Assembly (NCBI RefSeq): GCF_937871865.1
Contig: NZ_CALMPD010000299.1
Location: 1 to 44,157, forward strand
DNA length: 44,157 nucleotides
Source of the DNA: an uncultured Legionella sp.
GTDB taxonomy: Bacteria > Pseudomonadota > Gammaproteobacteria > Legionellales > Legionellaceae
Direction of reading: 5' to 3'
Below, piece by piece: positions 17,565-26,297 of this stretch (within the stretch, counting starts at the first letter, position 1; each line of letters starts with the position of its first letter). The notes under the pieces were generated by a model. That model worked only from the letters and a program-made list of their open reading frames with translations. It made no database searches and was not told the DNA's origin. Both the position numbers and the translations under genes were made by a program.

Positions 17565-18887
17565 ATGTATAAGGGTATGGCGGAGGTCTACGGCAAAGAT
17601 AAGGTGATAGTAACTAATTCTAATATTACCTCTACTAGTACAGGTTTAGGTAGTGTTTTTGCAGTTAAAGCGGACCAGGATGCGGTTGTACTCACTTCTG
17701 TTTTGGATGTCAAAGGAACTAATTACGCAACCTTATTTGGAGTTTATGCGGAACACAATCCCAGCCTTATCTCGTCCATAATGAGTTTAGATGGGGTTGG
17801 TGTGCAATATGGAATCTATGCCCGCAATAATAGCACAGTAACTAACTCAGATATAAATCTTCAGCATACTCGATCACAAGCATACGGTCTTTATACTGGT
17901 AACGACAGTCTCATGACTCAAAGCGTCATTAATGTCATAGCAGAGCAAAGGTTTGCCCTTGTGGACGTCAATGCTTATGGCATCAATGCTTTAGGCAATG
18001 GAACCATTAATAATTCGATCATTAATGTTTCCGGAGCAGGAGATAGTACCTATGGAGTGTATGGGGGCAATAATTTGATGATAGGAAACTCTAACATAAG
18101 CGCTATTGGTAAAGGACAGACTGTCGGAATAGATGGGGTCAATGATGCCACTGTCATCAATTCTACTATTAACACCGCTAGTGAAAGCAATACTCTTGCG
18201 GTAGTTGGCAGCAACTTGATAATGGATAACTCTATTATTAATGCTGCTAGTGTTACCGGGACTGTTGGGATATTGAGTAAAAATGATGGTAGTGTTACTA
18301 ATTCCATCATTAAGGCTGTTAGTGAAGCAAATGCTTTAGGGGTGACTGGAGACAATAATTTGATGATAGGTAACTCTAACATACAAGTCTTTGGTGCTGG
18401 TGATTTAACCCAGGGAGTACAAGCTGTTAACAAGGTCACTGTAGAGGGTTCTAACGTTCGTGCCATCGGCGAAGGAGCTACTGCTGGTGTGGGTAGCACT
18501 ACTAATAATGTTATGATAAATAACTCCACCGTTAATGCAACAGGTGTTGGACAAACCATCGGTATATTCGGTGTTTTTGATGCTTTGGTATCTAACTCCA
18601 CAGTCACTGCAAATAGTGATGATGGGTTAGTGCTGGGCATTGCTGCGTATTCCAATAATGCAACCGTTATTAATTCCACTGTCAACGCCTTAGCTGGTAG
18701 CGGAGAGGGATATGGCGTTTATGCCGCCAATATGATTGTTTTTGAAGGAAATGGGGAGTCCCATGTATCCGCATCTGGCGATATCGCAGCGATACCTATA
18801 GCATCGACTACTGCGGTCAATAATAGCTCGCCTAAATCACAATGCTCCTCTAATGGTGGTCCTGAATCTGATTGTGAAGAGTTTTAA
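17565..18887 (+). CDS. Beta-solenoid repeat protein, ~24-residue repeats, possibly 5'-truncated
   Basis: A 440-residue protein built almost wholly from tandem repeats of 23-26 residues, pattern roughly G(I/V)xxxNxxxVxNSxIxAxxxxxxT. At least eleven copies are visible from about residue 145 to 400, for example TYGVYGGNNLMIGNSNISAI and TIGIFGVFDALVSNSTVTAN, with less regular ones before. One hydrophobic/polar strand pattern per repeat with an Asn ladder is typical of right-handed beta-helix proteins (adhesins, polysaccharide lyases, pectin-lyase-like folds). The C-terminus is short, Ser- and Cys-containing and acidic, with no autotransporter barrel. There is no signal peptide and no convincing ribosome-binding site before the ATG at 17565, and the gene abuts a truncated metalloprotease, so its own 5' end may be lost. 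Function not recognised. Confidence 0.6.
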   Translation: MYKGMAEVYGKDKVIVTNSNITSTSTGLGSVFAVKADQDAVVLTSVLDVKGTNYATLFGVYAEHNPSLISSIMSLDGVGVQYGIYARNNSTVTNSDINLQHTRSQAYGLYTGNDSLMTQSVINVIAEQRFALVDVNAYGINALGNGTINNSIINVSGAGDSTYGVYGGNNLMIGNSNISAIGKGQTVGIDGVNDATVINSTINTASESNTLAVVGSNLIMDNSIINAASVTGTVGILSKNDGSVTNSIIKAVSEANALGVTGDNNLMIGNSNIQVFGAGDLTQGVQAVNKVTVEGSNVRAIGEGATAGVGSTTNNVMINNSTVNATGVGQTIGIFGVFDALVSNSTVTANSDDGLVLGIAAYSNNATVINSTVNALAGSGEGYGVYAANMIVFEGNGESHVSASGDIAAIPIASTTAVNNSSPKSQCSSNGGPESDCEEF

Positions 18888-19289
18888 AAGATATGGCTAT
18901 GTAGCAATTAGGATTTTTAACTAGTTATTTATGAAGCAAGAGTATCGGAGAGCTTGGTGTTGTTAGAGAGGGGATTGGCTCTTGCTTCTCTTTTGGGTGA
19001 TTTAGGATGGAACATGACGGTGTCATTCGCATCGCTTCATGCCGTATTTGAAAAAGCGTCGCGGAGTGTCTCCGCCACGCCTCTCTTTCAATACTCCTCA
19101 GCGCCATCAAGGGGAAGGAACTAACGCGCAAGACAATATGCCCAATACACCGGAAGTTAAGGTTTGTACATCCATCAAGCTGTTGTTGGCCATATCGGTT
19201 CCGCTGGTACTATATTTCGATGTATTCAATAATCAACTTAAAAATCACTCAGAATCTTAAGTGAGTTCTGGAGTAGATTAGTTCGTTAG
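18888..19289. other. Gene-poor stretch with a hairpin
   Basis: About 400 nt between the beta-solenoid gene and dsbD. Two overlapping frames (18925-19131 minus, 19039-19260 plus) lack ribosome-binding sites and recognisable motifs, and I leave them uncalled. A GC-rich hairpin, GCGTcGCGGAG-tgt-CTCCGCcACGC at 19056-19080, stands out from the AT-rich surroundings and may be a repeat or mobile-element relic. Confidence 0.4.
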
Positions 19290-21056
19290 TCAGGAAGCCT
19301 GTTCTACGTGATTTAGACTGTGTAAAAAGTCTTTTGCTGAACGTTCCCCTACCAAATTAGAGTCGTTTAACTGTTGTCCTTGAGCATTAAAAAATATAAA
19401 CGTAGGTGGAGCAACGACCTTAAATTCTTTCATGATGGCCTTGTTTTCAGCATTGTTGGCCGTCACATCAATTTTTATGACTGTAAAACGGCTCAGTGCT
19501 TCTTGAACCCGGGCATCTTTGAATGTAGTGGCTTCCATTGCTTTGCAGGAGGCACACCAGTCAGCATAAAAATCGAGCATAACAGGCTTCCCTTGAGCAT
19601 TGTTTATTTCTCTTTTTATGCTAGCAAGGGTTTGCGGTTTATTGGATTGCAGAGCTGCAGGAGTAACCGTGGCCGCCTGTATGTTTGCCAAGGGTTGTAA
19701 CGGATTAGTCGAGCCCATGCTTGCTCCAACCAAGATCAATAAACCATAAACCAGCATGATTATCCCTGCTCCCTGACAGAATTTTTCCTGGCTGGTAGCA
19801 GAGTGAGTTAATGCCCCTGTATAGATGCCTGAAAATATCAGCAAACTTCCCCAGAGAGCCATGGTTACGCCTGATGGTATTATGCGCTCCATCAGGTAAA
19901 TGGCGACTGCAATAAGCAGTACTCCGAAAAAGGCTTTAACCGCATTCATCCAGTTTCCTGACTCAGGCAGCCATTTGCCTGCTGAGGTGCCTATCAGAAG
20001 TAATGGAGTGCCCATTCCCAGGCTTAAAAAGAATAAGGTTAATGTCCCTGAAAGTACATTTCCGGATTGGGCAATGTATGTTAATACGCCAATCAACGGG
20101 GCGGTAACACAAGGAGATAAAATCAAGGTCGACAGACAGCCCATAATGGCAGCTCCGATATAATGTCCGCCTCTTTGATTGCGGCTTGAGCCTGTTATTT
20201 TAGCTTGCCAGGAATTTGGGAGTTTAAATTCATAAAATCCAAACATGGATAAAGCCAGCATTATAAATATCATACTAAACAAGCTTATTGCCCATGGAGA
20301 TTGCATGCTGATTTGCAGATTGGCACCCAAGAGGGCGACCAGGGCGCCAACAATTGCATAAGTGATTGACATGCTCAGCACATAACTTAAAGAGAGGAAG
20401 AACGCTTTCTTCGTGGTGATGTCTTTGCCGTGTCCGATAATAATTCCTGAGAGTACGGGGACCATCGGTAATATGCACGGGGTAAAAGAGAGCAATAAGC
20501 CAAATCCATAAAAGATGAACAATACAGTGAGCCAATTATGTGATGCAAAGACCTGTGATATTTGACTCTGTGGCTTAATTTCTTCTTGAGGTTCTGCAGC
20601 GATGTGTTCTGGTTCGAGATCTACCATCGCTAATTCAAGTTTGTCATTAATAGCTACTTTGATTTGCCTTTCTTCTGGTGGGTAGCAAAAACCCTCGTTG
20701 GAGCAGCCTTGATAATGAAGATTGAGTAACGTTTCCCCAGGGGTTTCCCCTAATATAGCTACAGGTATTGATAAAGTATTACGATAAATTGTAAATGTAC
20801 GTCCTTGTTTGTCGGTCTTTTTCAGCGCGGGGGGAAAGCGAAGTGCCCCTAAATGGAGATTGCTGTCTGGTTGTTCCGTTAATTTGATGCGATCTTTGTA
20901 TAAAAAATAACCTTCTTTTATTTGCCAGTTGAGGACAAAAGTATTGGGGTCAATTTTATTTACACCTGCCTGAAATACTTCTGCAGCAGGTAATGGATCG
21001 GCATGAACTACCGAACTAAGAAAGTAAATTATTGATAATAATAGCCATTTTTTCAT
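19290..21056 (-). CDS. dsbD: Thiol:disulfide interchange protein DsbD
   Basis: Inner-membrane protein that passes electrons from cytoplasmic thioredoxin to periplasmic thiol proteins; 588 residues from the ATG at 21056, where a signal peptide begins (MKKWLLLSIIYFLSSVVHA). The frame is open 60 nt further upstream but only to a TTG. All three redox pairs are present: the N-terminal domain cysteines in GCSNEGFCYPP, the membrane-domain pair in FTPCILPMVP and LSPCVTAPL, and the C-terminal thioredoxin-like WCASC. About eight membrane segments lie between residues ~190 and 455. Length and order match E. coli DsbD (565). It is divergent from groES. Confidence 0.93.
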   Translation of the reverse strand: MKKWLLLSIIYFLSSVVHADPLPAAEVFQAGVNKIDPNTFVLNWQIKEGYFLYKDRIKLTEQPDSNLHLGALRFPPALKKTDKQGRTFTIYRNTLSIPVAILGETPGETLLNLHYQGCSNEGFCYPPEERQIKVAINDKLELAMVDLEPEHIAAEPQEEIKPQSQISQVFASHNWLTVLFIFYGFGLLLSFTPCILPMVPVLSGIIIGHGKDITTKKAFFLSLSYVLSMSITYAIVGALVALLGANLQISMQSPWAISLFSMIFIMLALSMFGFYEFKLPNSWQAKITGSSRNQRGGHYIGAAIMGCLSTLILSPCVTAPLIGVLTYIAQSGNVLSGTLTLFFLSLGMGTPLLLIGTSAGKWLPESGNWMNAVKAFFGVLLIAVAIYLMERIIPSGVTMALWGSLLIFSGIYTGALTHSATSQEKFCQGAGIIMLVYGLLILVGASMGSTNPLQPLANIQAATVTPAALQSNKPQTLASIKREINNAQGKPVMLDFYADWCASCKAMEATTFKDARVQEALSRFTVIKIDVTANNAENKAIMKEFKVVAPPTFIFFNAQGQQLNDSNLVGERSAKDFLHSLNHVEQAS

Positions 21057-21136
21057 TCTAAGCCCAGGTACTATAAACAAGTAGCATCCATTGTAGTGCG
21101 AGTAATGGTAAAACAAAAATATTTTTTATTTTAACC

Positions 21137-21164
21137 CTTGAAAGTTTTGTTCCTGTCCCCATAT
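21137..21164 (+). promoter_or_regulatory. Sigma-32 heat-shock promoter of groESL
   Basis: CTTGAAA (21137-21143), 13-nt spacer, CCCCATAT (21157-21164): a full match to the RpoH consensus CTTGAAA-N(11-15)-CCCCATNT. It lies about 80 nt before groES. No CIRCE element is seen, so control by RpoH, not HrcA, is the likely mode. Confidence 0.9.
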
Positions 21165-21242
21165 GTCAGACATCAGGATTGTTTGTGTTCGAACAGGCAA
21201 AACTCGTGAATCATAGTTTAATTAAAATCAGGAGATAAAAGT

Positions 21243-21533
21243 ATGAAAATTCGTCCTTTACACGATCGCGTTGTTGTTCGTCGTATGGAAGAAGAACGTA
21301 CCACAGCTGGTGGTATTGTTATTCCAGATAGTGCTACTGAAAAGCCTATGCGTGGTGAAATCATCGCTGTGGGCGCCGGCAAAGTACTGGATAATGGGGA
21401 TGTTCGTGCTTTAGCTGTGACAGTTGGTGATGTAGTATTGTTTGGCAAGTATTCTGGTACTGAAGTTAAAGTTGATGGCAAAGAATTAGTTGTGATGCGT
21501 GAAGACGACATCATGGGTGTGATTGAGAAGTAA
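21243..21533 (+). CDS. groS: Co-chaperonin GroES (HtpA)
   Basis: Co-chaperonin that caps GroEL; 96 residues, the standard length. It begins [18 protein letters not shown] and carries the mobile loop ([18 protein letters not shown], ~17-34) and the C-terminal [13 protein letters not shown] good ribosome-binding site (AGGAG) lies about 8 nt upstream. It is the first gene of the groESL operon behind the sigma-32 promoter, with groEL 30 nt downstream. In Legionella this gene is also called htpA. Confidence 0.98.
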   Translation: MKIRPLHDRVVVRRMEEERTTAGGIVIPDSATEKPMRGEIIAVGAGKVLDNGDVRALAVTVGDVVLFGKYSGTEVKVDGKELVVMREDDIMGVIEK

Positions 21534-21560
21534 TCTAATCTAATTGTTTAAGGAGATTGA

Positions 21561-23210
<1,650 letters not shown>

Positions 23211-23230
23211 GCGTCCCTGCTTCCTTTTAA

Positions 23231-23257
23231 AAACCCGCCTTATGGCGGGGTTTTTTT
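23231..23257 (+). terminator. Rho-independent terminator of groESL
   Basis: AAACCCGCC-ttat-GGCGGGGTTT followed by a run of T, 20 nt beyond the groEL stop: a GC-rich stem with a U tract. Confidence 0.92.
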
Positions 23258-23322
23258 GAGAATCATTTTTAGCCTTTACATTCTGGAAGTAAATAAACTG
23301 TGCGAATTTATTATTTTAAACT

Positions 23323-23336
23323 ATGATTATTATCAT
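23323..23336. promoter_or_regulatory. Possible metal- or redox-regulator site before the Dps-like gene
   Basis: ATGAT-tatt-ATCAT, a short inverted repeat 24 nt before the Dps-like start, in an ATG/ATC-rich context reminiscent of a Fur half-site arrangement. It matches the Fur consensus only in part and would overlap the promoter or leader. Offered as a candidate only. Confidence 0.25.
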
Positions 23337-23359
23337 CATCAAAAAATAAGGGAAGAACG

Positions 23360-23800
23360 ATGAGTACTGTAATTAATAAACTGGAAGTTGCTTTGGCAGA
23401 TACTTATGCTTTATATCTTAAAACGCAAAATTATCACTGGCATGTAAAAGGTCCCCAGTTCAAAAGTTTGCATGAATTGTTTGAAATGCAATATAAAGAA
23501 TTGGCTCTGGCTGTAGACGAAGTAGCGGAGCGTATTTTAATTATGGGACATAAGGCTCCGGCTACTTTTAACGAATACAATAAATTGAAAACGATAAAAG
23601 ATGGCAATTCAAGTTTAAGCGCCAATGATATGGTCACTGAATTAGCGAATGATAACAGTGCACTGGTCAACGATTTAAACGAGGCCATAAAAATTGCTCA
23701 AGATAATAATGATGAGGGAACTGTAACCTTATTGAGTGATCGTATTGCTGCACATCAAAAAGCTCATTGGATGTTGGCGGCATCAATGGATATAAAATAA
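23360..23800 (+). CDS. Dps-family ferritin-like DNA-protection protein
   Basis: Mini-ferritin of 146 residues, slightly shorter than E. coli Dps (167), lacking the long Lys-rich N-terminal tail. The ferroxidase pattern is intact: YLKTQNYHWHVKGPQFKSLHELFEMQY followed by VDEVAERILIMG, giving the inter-subunit His, Asp and Glu ligands. It would form a 12-mer that oxidises and stores iron with peroxide, protecting DNA. A GGGAAGAACG stretch supplies the ribosome-binding site. It stands alone after the groESL terminator with its own short AT-rich upstream region. Confidence 0.9.
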   Translation: MSTVINKLEVALADTYALYLKTQNYHWHVKGPQFKSLHELFEMQYKELALAVDEVAERILIMGHKAPATFNEYNKLKTIKDGNSSLSANDMVTELANDNSALVNDLNEAIKIAQDNNDEGTVTLLSDRIAAHQKAHWMLAASMDIK

Positions 23801-24038
23801 TTATAATATGTTGTTCACAATATGATTTTAACCGCCGTTGTCATTAGGGCTGCGGCGGAACAATCCAGATGGTTTGGAATTATTGCACTCATCGCTTTTC
23901 AAATTACCCTGTTCAGGGTAGAACGCAACAAAACTATTGTATCCACCAATAACATTCCCTATGATATGAATCAGTTACAACAAATGTTTATGGATTTTTA
24001 CTTTTCCTTTAATTTAATTTTTAGCGAAGGATTGCTCT
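23801..24038. other. Intergenic stretch, no gene called
   Basis: A 97-codon frame (23822-24115) overlaps the next gene by 77 nt out of frame and has no ribosome-binding site, so I do not call it. CCGCCG at 23831 pairs with CGGCGG at 23853 across a 16-nt loop and might be the end of the Dps-like transcript. Confidence 0.35.
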
Positions 24039-26153
24039 GTGTTACGTTTTCTATACCCTACCTGTTTGTTCTTAAGCGCCGTTCTTTTATTCAGCATCCA
24101 ACCGATGGTAGCTAAAGCAACTCTTCCTGTTTACGGAGGAACCCCTGCTGTTTGGACTGTGTGCATGCTTTTTTTTCAGGGAGTATTGTTAGTCTCCTAT
24201 GGTTATGTTTGGTTACTCAGCCTGATTAAAAAACCAATTTTGTGGCGTTGGGTACATACCGCTTTTATTGCATTGAGCATTATTGCCATTCCCTTGTTGT
24301 TCCATCCTTCTATGATGGGGGAGTATCCGGAATGGAATATTTTATCTGATTTATTAAAGCAAGTAGGTTTGCCTTTATTAATTATTGGTTCATCTGCCCC
24401 TTTATTGCAATTTGCATACAGCCAAACAACAGGGAAGGGGGCTGCTGATCCTTATTTTTTATACATTGCCAGTAATCTGGGCAGTTTAATTTCTTTATTG
24501 CTTTATCCCTGGATAATAGAGCATTTTTGGGGGTTAACCTTACAATTCCATATATGGAGCATGGGGTATCTGGTTTACCTATTATTATTGTTGTTTGTTT
24601 TATATTGTTCTCGTTATAAACCGTTAGAAAACCGGCATGAGGATGCTAAAGTCTGGCCCTGGCGTTCGATGATGTATTGGGTCTTTCTGAGCTTTGTGCC
24701 TTGCAGTTTGATGTTAGGGGTTACTTTATATATTTCTACCGATGTAGCTCCTACGCCTCTATTCTGGGTATTGCCTTTGGCTTTATATTTACTTTCTTTT
24801 GTCTTCACATTCACGACGAAACCACTGATCTCCACTGCCTGGATTAATAGAAATTGTATTTTCTTTTTGGTATTTACCATTCTTGCCTTTATTTTAAATG
24901 CAAACCAGGCTCGGGTATGGCAAATTATACTGGCTAATTTAGCAAGTTTTTTTATATTAGCTTTACTTTGCCACAGACAATTATTTGAACGTCGACCCCA
25001 ACCTCAACTATTGACCTTATTTTATTTTTGTCTGGCTTTCGGTGGTGTATTGGCAGGGATATTTAATGGTATTTTGGCCACTCATATATTTAATCAGATC
25101 TATGAATACCCACTGGCGATTTTATTAAGTCTCTTTGTACTGTCTTTACCTCTAACGGCAAAGGATTGGTGGGTACCCCTGGTGGTGCTCTGTTTATTAC
25201 TTTTACATTATTTTATACCACCAATTAACTGGTATGCGGGATTTACTACATTTCAGATTACTGCTCTAATTGCCTTACTTGTTATTGTGTTAAACCATAA
25301 AAGTAAAACAGGGCTTATTCTGTCTTTGTTTATTTTATTCGCATTTCTTTATTCTCCAATTTTTCTGGATAAAAATATTTTATTACAAGAACGAAATTTT
25401 TATGGCGTGAAACAGGTTCTATTGAAACAGAACACACATGTATTTATCAGCCAATCCACTGTCCATGGTTATCAGTTACTTGGCGAGGAGAAACCTATCA
25501 ACGGGTTCAGAGCCTATTATGGTGCTATAAAGCAAGCCGTTGAGGCTTTGAAAGAGGAGCATTCTTCATTATCTGTGACCATATTGGGGTTGGGAGCGGG
25601 AACGATGATTTGTCAATTCCGTAATGACGATCAAGTAAAGATTATTGAAATTGATGAGCAGGTTATTGATTTGGCATCAGATCCCAAGTTATTCACTTTC
25701 ATACGCGATTGTCCTCCCAAAGCGGATATTATAAAAAATGATGGTCGATTGGCTGTAGATAAAATCCCGGATGCTTCACAACAGCTTATTATCTTGGATG
25801 CATTTAATTCAGATGCAATTCCTGTTCATTTAATGACTTTGGAAGCATTCACTCTTTATAAGCAAAAGCTTACTGACAATGGGGTTATATTAGTTAATCT
25901 GAGCAACAGGCATCTCAAAATACTGCCCGTGCTCAATTCAATAGCACGCTCTTTGGATATGATGCTGCTCAATCTGGTTCATAAGGGAGTTCCTAAATTA
26001 GGGCAATTCGACTCTGAATGGGGTTTGTTGACTAATGATCAGGTTCTGGCAAATAAACTAATGAACGGCAGTGGCTGGCGCTTTGTTGCAGATAATAACC
26101 AGTTATTATGGACAGATGATTATTCTAATATCATTCCATTGTTAAAGTGGTAA
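24039..26153 (+). CDS. Membrane protein fused to a spermidine-synthase-like domain
   Basis: A 704-residue two-part protein. The first ~440 residues are hydrophobic with about twelve membrane segments. The C-terminal ~220 residues form a spermidine-synthase-like Rossmann domain: glycine loop VTILGLGAGTM, acidic ribose-binding KIIEIDEQVIDLA, then KNDGRLAVDK and LIILDAFNSDAIPVHLMTLE. This matches the widespread 'fused MFS/spermidine synthase' family, for which substrate and reaction are not established. The GTG start at 24039 has GAAGG 8 nt upstream. The aspartate expected for aminopropyl transfer in true spermidine synthases seems to correspond to the D of LDAFNSDAIP, but I cannot confirm catalytic competence. 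Confidence 0.82.
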   Translation: MLRFLYPTCLFLSAVLLFSIQPMVAKATLPVYGGTPAVWTVCMLFFQGVLLVSYGYVWLLSLIKKPILWRWVHTAFIALSIIAIPLLFHPSMMGEYPEWNILSDLLKQVGLPLLIIGSSAPLLQFAYSQTTGKGAADPYFLYIASNLGSLISLLLYPWIIEHFWGLTLQFHIWSMGYLVYLLLLLFVLYCSRYKPLENRHEDAKVWPWRSMMYWVFLSFVPCSLMLGVTLYISTDVAPTPLFWVLPLALYLLSFVFTFTTKPLISTAWINRNCIFFLVFTILAFILNANQARVWQIILANLASFFILALLCHRQLFERRPQPQLLTLFYFCLAFGGVLAGIFNGILATHIFNQIYEYPLAILLSLFVLSLPLTAKDWWVPLVVLCLLLLHYFIPPINWYAGFTTFQITALIALLVIVLNHKSKTGLILSLFILFAFLYSPIFLDKNILLQERNFYGVKQVLLKQNTHVFISQSTVHGYQLLGEEKPINGFRAYYGAIKQAVEALKEEHSSLSVTILGLGAGTMICQFRNDDQVKIIEIDEQVIDLASDPKLFTFIRDCPPKADIIKNDGRLAVDKIPDASQQLIILDAFNSDAIPVHLMTLEAFTLYKQKLTDNGVILVNLSNRHLKILPVLNSIARSLDMMLLNLVHKGVPKLGQFDSEWGLLTNDQVLANKLMNGSGWRFVADNNQLLWTDDYSNIIPLLKW

Positions 26154-26163
26154 TGTGATTTGT

Positions 26164-26239
26164 ATGCTGGGCTAAACGAAGTGCAGCCCGGCATTTGGGG
26201 TATTCATGTTTGTGTGCTGGGCTTCGCGATGCTCAGCAC
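26164..26239. terminator. Two GC-rich hairpins between convergent genes
   Basis: ATGCTGGGCT (26164-26173) pairs with AGCCCGGCAT (26185-26194) with one G-T pair, and GTGCTGGGC (26214-26222) pairs with GCTCAGCAC (26231-26239). The two share the core TGCTGGGC and may be copies of one small repeat. Neither has a strong T run. They lie between the membrane/spermidine-synthase gene and parE. Confidence 0.5.
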
Positions 26240-26297
26240 CAGCCTATTGGTTCTCTCACTAGCCTACGTGAAGAGCAGTGGTATTGGTCATTAACAA

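Noticed and set aside
18050..18685. 211-codon minus-strand frame inside the beta-solenoid gene
   Set aside because: It is the antisense shadow of the repeats (Pro/Leu/Val/Thr-rich periodic translation) and has no ribosome-binding site.
17600..18890. Tandem repeats considered as a CRISPR array
   Set aside because: The repeat period is ~72 nt in coding phase with diverged units; no conserved short direct repeats with unique spacers and no cas genes.
18925..19260. Two overlapping opposite frames of about 70 codons
   Set aside because: Both cross the GC-rich hairpin at 19056-19080 and neither shows start signals or known motifs.
21100..21242. CIRCE element before groES
   Set aside because: No TTAGCACTC-N9-GAGTGCTAA inverted repeat is present.
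23822..24115. 97-codon plus-strand frame
   Set aside because: Overlaps the start of the membrane/spermidine-synthase gene in another frame; that gene has the better ribosome-binding site and family match.
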